Assembly (NCBI GenBank): GCA_013400115.1
Contig: VXBP01000359.1
Location: 248,001-312,000, forward strand
Direction of reading: 5' to 3'
Source of the DNA: Rhinopomastus cyanomelas
Taxonomy: Eukaryota; Chordata; Aves; Bucerotiformes; Rhinopomastidae
DNA: 64,000 bases
Shown: piece by piece, positions 42,482 to 52,767 of the stretch
Numbering within the stretch: the first letter of the stretch is position 1
Layout: each line of letters starts with the position of its first letter
Position numbers and translations under genes: made by a program
Notes under the pieces: model-generated
The model's input: the letters and a program-made list of their open reading frames with translations, nothing else
Told to the model about the DNA's origin: nothing
The model's database searches: none

Positions 42482-43890
42482 CTAGTTTAAAGCCCTGTCA
42501 ATCAGCCCTGCAATTTCTTGGGCAAAGAGGTGTCTCCCATTTAAGCTCCGCGTTCCTGGTGCTGTGTAGGCTATCCCATTATTGGAACACCCAAAATTAC
42601 TGTGATGACACCAGCCCCGGAGCCATGTATTGATGTGATATATTTTTCTGCTGCCTCCATTGTCGCTATTTTCAACTGGAAGGATGGATGAAAAAATAAC
42701 CTGTGCCCCAGGTTCATTTACTAACCTTCCCTGGGCTCTAAAGTTCCTCTTAATTGTTCTTGGACTGTGTACTTCTAAGTCATCTCCACCCGCATGAAAA
42801 ATCAGCGGTGATTAATAGTCTGAGGACCTCACTAAGCTAGGAAGCTTCCTAGTGATGACCCTAACTCTCCAGGGAGAGAGCAGACCTCCTTGTGATAAGG
42901 GTCTCGTGGCACATTGGGCCCTCTGTACACTGCAGAGTCTCCTACAACTGAAATCTTTCCTTTCTTCATCTTGTGTGTGGTGGTGATGTGGACAGTGGGT
43001 CTGTCTGACTGCATTGGCCCTGCAGATGCAACTTACCCATTGTCCTTGTACTCATTTAACTGATCTTCTTCTGCCAGAGCCTTGTATCTGTTACACAGAG
43101 GCATCCTAGCGGGGTGAGGTGGGCAGGAGGGGGTTATATCTGCTGCCTCTGCCATGAATTCGCCTCCACTCATCCTTAGGGCTCTGTCTGTGGCCAGAAA
43201 CACAGAACGCTAGAGATTGGAAGGGCTCTTGAAAGATCATCTAGTTCAGTCCCCCTGCCACAGCAGGATCACCTAGACCAAGTCACACAGGAACACATCC
43301 AGGTGGGTTTGAAATGTCTCCAGAGGAGGAGACAACACAACCCCCCCTGGGCAGTCTGTTCCAGTGCTCTATCACCCTCACTGGGAAAAAGTTCCTTCTG
43401 ATATTTATATGGAAGCTCCTATGTTCCAGCTGACACCCATTGCACCTTGTCCTATCACTAGATGACACTGAGAAGAGCCTGGCTCCATCCTCCTGACACC
43501 CACCCTTCACATATTTATAGACATTAATGAGGTCACCCCTGAGTCTCCTCTTCTCCAAGCTCAAGAGACCCAGCTCCCTCACCCTGATCCTGTGTATTCT
43601 TTTGTAGGTGCTCCCTATCCTGTTTCAAGGTGGCTGGAGCCTGGTACCACCGATCTGTCTCCTGCTCTACCTCCCTAATGCTTCTCAGCCTCTCCACTTC
43701 TTCTTGTAGTTCAGCCATTGTGCTGAGCAGATCATCTACCTGGTCACAGCAAACACAGTAGTTCTCAGAGCTGCCACTTGCTGCCAGCACAGGATGTTTT
43801 TGTTCTCTGTAACAGATACCTGTAGGAGGGACAGAGAAAAGTAATCTAGGAACAGGCAATATTTCCTCCTGCACTTCTCTCACAACTCCT
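42482..43890 (-). pseudogene. CR1 ORF1 relic interrupted by a CR1 insertion
   Basis: The N-terminal frame (43883-43583) reads 'NYCVCCDQVDDLLSTMAELQ' and 'EEVERLRSIREVEQETDRWY' (coiled coil). After the insertion: 'MPLCNRYKALAEEDQLNEYK', then 'KKGKISVVGDSAVYRGPNVP', 'DPYHKEVCSLPGELG' (42832-43014), 'SPRTIKRNFRAQGRLVN', 'EPGAQVIFSSILPVENSDN', 'HINTWLRGWCHHSNFGCSNN', ending 'EIAGLIDRALN'. The nucleophile motif GDS is intact here, but the C-terminal Asp-x-x-His is NGRH (Asp lost). At least one frameshift and a stop (SSDY-stop) are present. Inactive. Confidence 0.85.
43199..43582 (-). mobile_element. CR1: Young CR1 3' fragment nested in CR1 ORF1, minus strand
   Basis: Reversed tail 'aacacagaacgctagagatt', 'ggaagggctcttgaaagatc', 'aggatcacctagaccaagtc', 'gttccttctgatatttatat', 'cacttgtcc'-type block 'caccttgtcctatcactaga', and 'gagtctcctcttctccaagc' up to 'cagctccctcac'. 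Translation of the minus strand gives the ORF2 C-terminus: 'RELGLLSLEKRRLRGDLINV', 'CNGCQLEHRSFHINIRRNFF'. A frame slip occurs at 'LPRGGCVVSSSGD'. Same orientation as its host. Confidence 0.94.
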
Positions 43891-43900
43891 GGTTCAAGTT

Positions 43901-44754
43901 ACATTTTCTGTCTCTACTCCTCTCCCATTATCACTAAGTCATCTGAGATTTCAGACAGGGCTGTGGAAGACAAACTATACTTTACCTCTGTGAAAACAGG
44001 AGTGTGTTGTGTTTGTCACAAAGGATACCGAATGTCTTTAGCTTCTTCAGACAGGAAATCAGCAGAAGGAATGATAAGTAACTGATGCTTTTAACCAGAG
44101 GTTTTTTGTTCTTGGAGCATGATTTTACTCTTGGCCACACTCAGCTCGTCTGAAATTCTGATTATGGTGTTTGATTATCATCTCCTGAGGCATTAAAACC
44201 TATGGGATCCTTCCAGACTGTTAGAAGTGCATTTCCTCATTTTAAAAAAAAAACAACCCATCAAACTTATCAGTGCTTCTGTTTCAAACAAGTCTCTGAC
44301 CTACATGTCCTGTTCTGCCACTCAACACCAACACACTAAGTCAGCTTCTGCTGTCGGTGCTGTTTTCCTGGATAGCCCAGACATTATACATTCCATGGAT
44401 TTTTTTTGTTGGGGCTTTGTTGTGTGTGTGTTCCGCTGTGCCTGAACAAAAGCCAAGATGTTATCGTATCACTTCATTTCATATCCAATTACATTGTCAC
44501 ATAATGATGTAATTGCCAAGCACTAGCAGATGCAATTGTTATAGTGCAGTAAAATGTCGCAACTGAGAACACTGCCTGCGTTTTCATTTAAAAGTTTGAG
44601 CTTCAGTCTGGAAGTTTGTAGCACAGATGGAATGGGAGTTTCAAGATTTCTTCAGCCAAGGTAGTTTTATTTGGGTTTTGGAATTTGAAAAAGGATTCAG
44701 TACTGGGACCCAAACTGTAGAAAATACATGGCTGGTGCAGCAAGAACTCCATCA
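43901..44754. other. Unique non-coding DNA, AT-rich
   Basis: No exon or repeat recognised. About 44460-44560 contains several ATTA/TAAT cores ('ccaattacattgtcacataa', 'tgatgtaattgcc') and could be a conserved non-coding element, from composition only. Confidence 0.4.
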
Positions 44755-45066
44755 GGGTGAGTGGAGAGGTGGTGCTGGTCTCTCCTCGCAAGCAATTAGT
44801 GATAGAACAAGAGGGAAGGGGTTCAAGTTACAACAGGGTAGGTTTAGACTAGATATTAGGAAGAATTTTTTCACAGGAAGAGTGGTCAAGCACTGGAATG
44901 GCCTTCCCAGGCAGGTGATTGAGTTGCCATCCCTGGATGTGTTTTTAAATACTGTTTGGATGAGGTGTTGAGGGATATGGTTTGGGGGGGAACTTGTAAG
45001 GTGGGGTAGATGGTTGAACTCGATGATCCCAGGGGTCTTTTCTAACCAGAGTGATGCTGTGAGTGC
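44755..45066 (+). mobile_element. CR1: CR1 LINE, 3' fragment (old)
   Basis: Starts in the ORF2 C-terminus ('gagtggagaggtggtgctgg', 'gtgatagaacaagagggaag') and runs through 'ctggatgtgtttttaaatac', 'gttgaactcgatgatcccag', 'gggtcttttctaaccagagt' to a worn tail 'gatgctgtgagtgctg'. Frame 44755-44971 still reads 'GFKLQQGRFRLDIRKNFFTG', 'RVVKHWNGLPRQVIELPSLD'. A minus-strand CR1 lies 270 bases downstream. Confidence 0.93.
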
Positions 45067-45337
45067 TGTCCTCCGTGAGAACTGATCTAGGGGCTGGGCC
45101 ACTTCCCAGTGGGATGGGAGATGCTGCCTTCAGTAATTTGCAAACAGATTGGTCATATAGCAAATTGCCCCGTGCACCGTAAGCTGTGTTTGCATTGGTC
45201 AGGTTGACCTTTGCTGAAAAAGAAAAAATGTGCTGCAGTGCAACACAGTAATCTATGTGAAATGCAAAACTATAATGAGACTTTATGGGATTGTTGTTCT
45301 TTTTCAAAGTCTATTGCAAACCTAAATATTCTGCACA

Positions 45338-45633
45338 AAACAGAATGGAATGGCTTAGGTTGGAAGGGACCTCAGAGATCATCTAGTTCTAACACCCCTG
45401 CTGCAGGCAGCGACACCTCTCACCAGGCCAGCTTGCCCAGAGCCCCATCCAGCCTGGCTTTGAACACTTCCAGGGATGGAGCAGCTACAACCTCCCTGGG
45501 CATCCTGTTCCAGTGCCTCAGCACCCTCACAGGGAGGAATTTCTGCCTCAGATCTCATCTAAATCTCCTCTCTTTTAGCTTGAACCCGTCGCCTTTGTCC
45601 TGTCAGTACAGTCCCTCATAAAAAGTCCCTCTT
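45338..45633 (-). mobile_element. CR1: CR1 LINE, 3' fragment (old), minus strand
   Basis: Reversed tail 'acagaatggaatggcttagg', 'ttggaagggacctcagagat', 'catctagttctaacacccct', then 'accaggccagcttgcccaga', 'aacctccctgggcatcctgt', 'ctcagcaccctcacagggag', ending 'gtccctcataaaaagtccct'. Closely similar to the copy at 31831-32360. It opposes 44755-45066 tail to tail. Confidence 0.95.
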
Positions 45634-48600
45634 TAAATTAGAGGCTCCCAAATTACATTTTATAGTTTTTCAAGTATTAAATTATTTAATTGGTGAGTGT
45701 TTTGAAAAATTTATTTTAATTGATGCAGCTGCAAGTGGAAAACGTTTTTGAATTTTCAGATTATTTTAGAGGATGTGATCTCTTTACGTTTTTTTTCTGC
45801 CCCATCCTGTCTGCATTCATTAGAGGCAAATCAATGAAAATTGATAAACCCATGATGGAAAAGGGGAATGTATTTGTATTCATTACAGGGGATCAGAGAT
45901 AATAATAAAATGAAATGTTGTTATAGTGAGATATAAACCGAACCTAAGGAATTGTTCAATATGTGAATAGCTAGATACATTTCATTACTGTGATATGGAG
46001 CAGCTTGAGAGCGGAAGCCAATAATTTAAAAAGTCTTGAGCATAGGGTTATGCTGACTATCCAGTTCAATACGTTAATTGACAATAAATCCTGCTTGCCT
46101 ATAAAAAGCACTTGACTAGTCATTTTCAAGATGGTCATGATTTTTTATGATGCAGAACTTTTAATTTACAGGGATGATAAAAATAGATTTACTTTCAGCC
46201 ACTTGTATTTGATTTAATTACCTAATCAACTATAAATCATCTGCTATTGAAAAAGTAATTTAACAGAGATGAAATTTTGTCGTCATTTCTTTCTTAAGTA
46301 GGAGAGAGTCTTTTGTAAAAGAAGGTGAAAAATGCTTTAGAGGAATTAAAAAATTCTGTCCTTATTCAGAAAGGGTGAGAAGTTCAGAGAAGGTTTGATT
46401 TACTGAGTGAAGACCTTGGGTTTTGGAAAGACTCGTTTATGGCTGCCTAATGTCCTGTTAAGAAAGCAAACAGTAAAAGAGCTGTATGGCAGAGGAGCAG
46501 CTGAGGCCATTGGGGCTCTGCATAAGCGCTTGTGCCATTGAACATCCCTGTGTCAACAAGGAGAAACACCCCGCACCTTATCCGGGCAAGGGACAGAGAA
46601 ACCAGTCTCTGTCAGAAGGGCGGTGGCTTGATCGAGGACAGTTAGGCTTTCTACTGTGAGTTAACTGCCAACGATAATCCCTAAAATGAAGGAGGAAAGA
46701 TGAGTTTTTCTGTATTTTAAACTATCTCACAAAAACTTACATAGTACACGGAGTAAATTTGAGCAGCTGAAGGGAAGTGTAGATTTAAAACCAACAATGA
46801 CACTTTGAAGAAGGAAGGATGAGGTTGTGTAAACAAAAGGTAACACTATGGAAAGTTTCCAGTGTACCACGATCTTTTTCAAGAGGCAGACTATAGACTA
46901 AAATGTGGGATCCTAAGTCCCAGTTCTGCATCTCATAAATGCCATTAACAAGAGAGTGGGCGTGACATCCCCAAACCCATGTTTATGCAGTGCTGGTAGT
47001 GCTCTAGGTGAAAAAATGTTCCAGATAACAGGCTTTGGGGATCTATTTGGAGAGTTTTCAGTCCGATGCATTACATGTGTCAAAAAGAGCCTCATATTAC
47101 CAAACTGAGATTTATTCAAACATCTTTCCATTTGTCTGACGTTATTTTAAAAACAAGATAAAACCTCAAATTCACCACAGACATATCTCCTACCCTCTAA
47201 GGGGGGTGAGCAGAAGGAAAATGAAACACCAATAGCATTACTGTGAGCAAAAACATTTGTGTGACCTAGATGAAAAAAAAAATAGTGTGTTAGTGTGGGT
47301 TTATGAAAATAATAAAAGCCAAGAAGTATAGAAAGTAAAGATAGGAACAGTCATGCTATTAACATTATGAACAAAGAAAAATCAATGCTAGCAAATACCT
47401 CCTGGAGAATTCAGGTCACTTTATGAGTTGGGAATAAAGCCAGCTTTGATAATAAGGGTAAAAGAATCATGTGAAATAATGAAAACTTAAAGCAGAAAGT
47501 GGAGATTTGAGACTAAATTACCCTGATAGCTAGAAGGTTTTATTAAATTTAAGGAAATAAATACAAAGAAAAGTATGTGTGTTAATAAAAACATGCATTT
47601 TTCTTGTGGGTAACAACAGGCTTTAAAAAACCTGAAGAAATGGATCTGCTGTAAAGCCTGTAACACTTCCCAAGGAAGGCTTAGGACCTTTGCATCTTAA
47701 TTTCCACACTCAAAGAGTTTATTTTATGTAGTCCGTAGTCAAATTCACAACCAATATGACATTAAATCACAAAATTCCTCAACATTACCATAGAAAAATG
47801 AAAAATTATCCTGTTTCATTAGACTTGGGACCATTTTATTAGATGAGGTACTTGGAAAGCAGTATAGGAAACCCTGACTAGGACAGTTAGGATACCTATA
47901 CGGAACAGTTGGGGTTTCCTACTCAGTGAATAGTTGTATTACCCAGCTCTTCACTTGTTCTTTTTAGCCCCCTTTCTTTTAGAATCCGTGGGATTTTAAA
48001 ACAATTATTTAGTACAACTTCTGCTAGGAATGAGCTTTTGAATAGCCAGCCTAGTTTCAGCTCCCACTGACTAGGTTTGGACTCAGGTTTTAATTTTCCA
48101 AGGGCAGACTGATGTCTTGGCTGTACACGCTGAGTGGCTTTGCTCAGTGTAAGAAATTAATGGCTTTTGTCTACTGCCTTGGAACTGGACATGGCACCAG
48201 TCTACAAGGAGATAATGGTGCTCCAGTGGTGAGGAACTGCAGTGTCTCCTCCTGACGTTCAGGTGGCAATGGCCCCTTCTGGGCAGGACACATGTGGGAA
48301 GTGTGATTAATACTGATTCATTTAGACTTGTGGCAAATGGGTTTGTTGATCTAAGGGGACAACACACAGACCAGGGGCATTTTCTGCTGCTGGACACTTC
48401 CATATGGAACATAAAGTCCTTGGCAAACTGAAAGGCAGAAAACCTCAGCAACAGTTTTCTTCCTCTTGTAGCTGTGTGTCATTACTACACCAGTATGCCC
48501 TTCACTTTCTCACTGTGAGGATCCCCACTGAAGTAGCTTTATTTGCTGTAAAACTGATGCTGATTGGCAAAAATAATGTTGCATCTATGAGGTTGAATCC

Positions 48601-50003
48601 TCAACCCTTAAGGCGTTTCCACTAAGAATTCAACTTTCCCCCTATGTTCAAGGACCACTACTCAAAGTTCAATCTGACACAGGACAGTCATTTCCATTTA
48701 GCCTCGTATCCCTGTCACACATCCTCAGCCAGAAGTATCACAGATGGATTTGGGGAGTTTTCCCTTCAACACGCGTAGGCCACAACTGCTTTATCTCTTT
48801 AACTGTATGTTCCCAGGCAATCCCTTCCCAAGTGAGGGCTGCTCCCATACCGTTAAGGCAGAACTTTGCTATGGATTTTTCTTGAGGAGGACTGAGTTCA
48901 TTCAAAATACATTACATTACTTTTTTTTCTAGGTGAACTAGGTGTGAAATAAGTATCAGATAACTGATTCACCTAAGAAATCAAAGCTTTCCTTATAAAC
49001 AGAGAAGAATGTCAGAATTATTTAGGAGCTGTTGATAGTAACAACAAGGTGGGAAGAGAAATCCTTTTCATTACTATAAGAAGACATAAGTTGTCTTTAA
49101 ATAAACTTGGTTCTTCCTGAAGGCATTAAGTAAAAGCTGCAGCTTCTTTCTGTTATTACAGCAAATCCAAGTATAAATTGGGAATTGACCCAGAGAGTAA
49201 GTCCTTTTGTTTTAACCTTCCAAACCCTACAAATGTCTGTCTTTTTCTTTGCCAGTGTTTGCTCAAAATGGTGATTTATTATTTTTCACATAATGATCAG
49301 GACGTTCTCTGAACAACCGTTTACAGTGTTTCCAGGTTTCTGACTTAGTTCTCTAATAGAGATTCCCTAATTCCCTCTCCCAGAGCAAGTCTGTGTGACG
49401 CATCTGTAGAGTTCCTAATGAGCTGCTAATGAGGCTTTGCAAATGTGGAGGCAGACAATGATGAGCTGGTGCTTGGAGGCTGATCTGGAGCTGGCTTGGT
49501 GAGCAAGGATTCAACATCTGTAGGAGTTCAGTACTGTCTTGCTCACTCCCTGCACCTTTCCTCGTGTAACTCTAGTGCCTGTAGCTTTATGAGAAAAATA
49601 GATTCCTGGCTCTGTTCTGCACTGCTTTGTATACACTACTCAGAGGAGGAATCTTACAGTTTATATTCCTGAGTTCCATAGCTGAAAAGGGAAAACAAAA
49701 TTCTCCCACAACAGTAAGAGGCTGCCTGACTTACCCAAGTTAGTCTCGCGATCAAAATTGATGAGGATCACATTTTGAATTGGTACCAGATGGAGAAGTG
49801 CTGAGTTTTGCCTTAGCATCTATAATGCTGCTCAGGCTAGAAGGTGGTTTTATTCTTTCCATGCTTCACCTGAGCCTTGTAACTCTAGTAAGATTCCTCC
49901 AAAAACAAAACAAGGCACTTTTAGCATCTACAGCGTCTATAGATTCACCCCTGAAGAGCAGAGAGGCTGACTTTGTTCAATTGAAACATGACTTTGCACA
50001 AGG
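45634..50003. other. Long AT-rich unique stretch
   Basis: No gene or repeat recognised over 4.4 kb. About 45640-46290 is very AT-rich with repeated TAATTA/TTAATT cores and no CpG over long runs, a composition often seen in conserved developmental enhancers. About 46200-47900 is similarly AT-rich but less structured. Inference only. Confidence 0.35.
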
Positions 50004-50225
50004 GGATCTAGCAATAGGACAAGAAAATGGTTTTAAAGTGAAGGAGAATAGGTTTAGACTAGATCTTAGAAAGTTCTTCAGTCCAAGGATGGAGAAGGTC
50101 TGGAATGGATTGCCTGGAGAGATGGTGGTTGCCCCACTCCTTGAAGGTGTTCAAGGCCAGACTGGATAAGGCCTTGAGCAACCAATTCTAGTTGAGGCAT
50201 CGCTGCCCTAGGCATTCTGTGAGTT
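50004..50225 (+). mobile_element. CR1: CR1 LINE, 3' fragment (old, worn)
   Basis: Starts 'gatctagcaataggacaaga', then 'ggagaataggtttagactag', 'atcttagaaagttcttcagt', 'ctggaatggattgcctggag', 'ttgaaggtgttcaaggccag', 'actggataaggccttgagca', and 'ggcatcgctgccctaggcat' with a tail 'attctgtgagtt'. The encoded peptide 'GFKVKENRFRLDLRKFF' is the ORF2 C-terminus. Some 60 bases of 3' UTR are missing before the tail. Confidence 0.87.
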
Positions 50226-52463
50226 AATTAAGGTGAAAATATTTTATGGTTTCCATGCCTTATTTTATGATCAGATTAATGTAATTCATTAGACCAAAGT
50301 ATATTTTTTCACTAAAAACAGTGGAAAGAGTAGTGCTGGTGTGAGTCGGTTGGTGAGATTTGGTGAACTCCCCACTTCTCAAGAAAATGAGCAAGACTAA
50401 AAGCCTCAAAGAGTGTGTAGTTGGTGTTAGTGACCTTTGTGGTTTGCTGTTTTAGCCTACGTTAACCTTCTGGGATGTGTTTTGTATGTAAAATATGGGA
50501 AGCCACGTTACCCTGGGACTGTTGTCGCTAGAGAACGTAGCCACGGACCTTTATTCAATATTTCTGCAAGTTAAGAAATAATTTTAATATGCTCTTCCTT
50601 ACTGCTCAAGCTGCTTACTTACCAAGTTCAATCTTCTCCCTCAAAGAGTCTCTTTATTTGTGAAAGTATTTATACAAAGAATACCAGCATTATTTCATAG
50701 TGACTTTGCAAAGAACCAGACAAGTCTATTTGAAGCTTTTCTTTGGTATTAACTAGATGTTTTATCATAAGTGAGCAGGGCGTTTCTGGTTCACTGGCCT
50801 TTATTGCTTTCCTGAATGCACTTCAACCTCATTCACAGTTCAAGTCTGTATAATCCTTATGCCTTTCATACTTTTAAATCCTCCACAGTGTTTTCTGTAT
50901 ATCTGACTCCGCTAATATCCACAGAACCCGGGTCTTTAAGCGCTTTACTGAGCTAGCATAATTCTGCACTGAGACTGAAATGCACATCTGCACCAATCCC
51001 TTTACTGCTTCTAAACAAGGACTGCGTTTCCTTTAATGCCAACATCCCCCGACATCAATTTTCCCCTCTGAAACCCCAGATCTGTTCCGTACAGTGAGTA
51101 TCTGAACTGTAGCTTACACACTCCTTTATTCTTGCTCTGAACTCTACTTATGGCCAACTTTCTTGAACCGAGAATGCTGTCAGGATGGTGCCCATTACTT
51201 CCTTCTCTGTAATACCTGAATGTTAACTGAAAAGAGAATTTGTCTTCTGCAAACCTGCAAACTTGAGAAAGGGCAGTCAGATTTTAACTCCTTTTCTGGA
51301 TCTGTAAAAGCTTGCCTCTTGTTGTCAGATAAGTCACGTATTTCCCGTTACCCAGCTGTGCTGTTCACAAAACCAGCTGGACTCATTGGAACCACTTTGG
51401 TATTCTCTTGCATGTTAGTAGGAGTGCTCGGGGTGTCTCTGCTGATTATGATGATGCTGCAGGTACCGTTTCTCTCCAAACTGGTGTTAGCCCAGTAGAT
51501 AATGAGGAGGGCTTTTAATGCAGATTCTAAAATAATTACAAATCCAGTTAATAATTCCAAATTAAATAGGACTTTGGGTTTATGTTGTTCACCATCCTCT
51601 AACCTTGTATACTTCAGGCAGACTAGCCTTGTGGTGGATCCCCAATCTGCAGTCGTTGCACGTGAGGACATGAGTTCAAGATGATCTGCTGTGGATTGCT
51701 AAAGGGATTGCAGAACAAAGTCCTGTTCTTTGTTCTACTCTTACATCTCAAGGTGTCTGCCTGTTCTTATGTCAGTTCTCTGCTTGGTTTGCCATTTATT
51801 TTTAACAGAAACCTGTTCAGCTCCAGGGAGCACAATCAGAAAGCAGCCAGGTCTCCTCTTTTGCTATGCAAAATGTTCATCAAATCTGTTACCCTCCATC
51901 TCCCAACCAAACACAAAATTCTCTCTCTGAGGTTAGAACATTGTGTCAAAGCAGGAACTCTTCAACTAGATTGATTTATAAAGCTAAAAAGAAGACGTTT
52001 TCTGCCTAGGCTCTGAGCAGCTGCTGTGTTCCTCAGGCTATGCTATTTCAACCCTGAAATCATAGGGAGTTTCTGTTTAGATCCATAAAAATTCTTTTAA
52101 CAAGCGTACCTAGACGTCATCGTACCACCCAAGGAATCGGTATGTTTTAGTGCACTGCATGGCCGTTATAGCTTTCAATATCTTTTGCGATTTTTATTCT
52201 CCCAGTTGGGGAATTTCTTGCTTCTGGGGTCTTCAGTATGTGCTGGTGGGCCTCTGCTGTCTAATATCTGTTCTAATTCCTTGCCCTCTGGCAATTAGTT
52301 TTGCAGGGTTTATTATATTGATTAAAAGAACTGAATAATTTCAGGCTCATCTGTGTTGCAGTGGTGCCCCAATGTTTCTCCTTAAGCCTGACTCAATGGA
52401 AGCTGATGGCAAACAAGCTTAACAGGTTGTTGGTTTTGTGGAATCCTACTGCTTTCACATGGA
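50226..52463. other. Unique non-coding DNA, no feature seen
   Basis: Several overlapping open frames at 51220-51974 on both strands are hydrophobic or low in information and match nothing I know. No repeat family recognised. Confidence 0.45.
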
Positions 52464-52767
52464 AAAGAGGTTGGAGCAAGGTAGGGGTTGGTCTCTTCTC
52501 CCCAGTAACATTGTGGTTGGACTATAGGCAGTGGCTTCAAGTTGCACCGGGGGAAGTTTAGTCTGTGTGTTAGAAAAAAACCCAATTAGCCAAAAGGGTC
52601 AGAAAGCTCTGGAACAGGCTGTGCAGGGCAGTGGTGGAGTCCTCACCCCTGGAGGTGTTTAAAAGGTGTGGTTGAGGGGCCTGACTTGGTGATGACTTAG
52701 CAGTGCTGGGTTAACAGTTGTGCTCGATGATCTCAAAGGTCTCTTCCAACCAACATGGTTCTATGTT
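52464..52767 (+). mobile_element. CR1: CR1 LINE, 3' fragment (old)
   Basis: Starts in the ORF2 C-terminus ('gcaaggtaggggttggtctc', 'gcttcaagttgcaccggggg'), then 'aaagctctggaacaggctgt', 'tggaggtgtttaaaaggtgt', 'cagtgctgggttaacagttg', 'tgctcgatgatctcaaaggt', 'ctcttccaaccaacatggtt' and a short tail 'ctatgt'. Small deletions disrupt the frame. Confidence 0.94.

Larger units (their letters stand above)
42140..43900 (-). mobile_element. CR1: CR1 LINE, 5' half with ORF1, split by a younger CR1, minus strand
   Basis: Read from right to left: ORF1 N-terminus (43890-43583), an interrupting young CR1 (43199-43582), the rest of ORF1 (43198-42482), an inter-ORF region, and only the first ~40 codons of ORF2 (42260-42140). 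RT and most of the endonuclease are absent. The 5' limit near 43900 is an estimate. With the copy at 21.8-24.3 kb this is a second CR1 retained as a 5' half. Confidence 0.88.

Noticed and set aside
44945..45307. 120-codon minus-strand frame
   Set aside because: Largely antisense to the CR1 tail at 44755-45066; a shadow frame.
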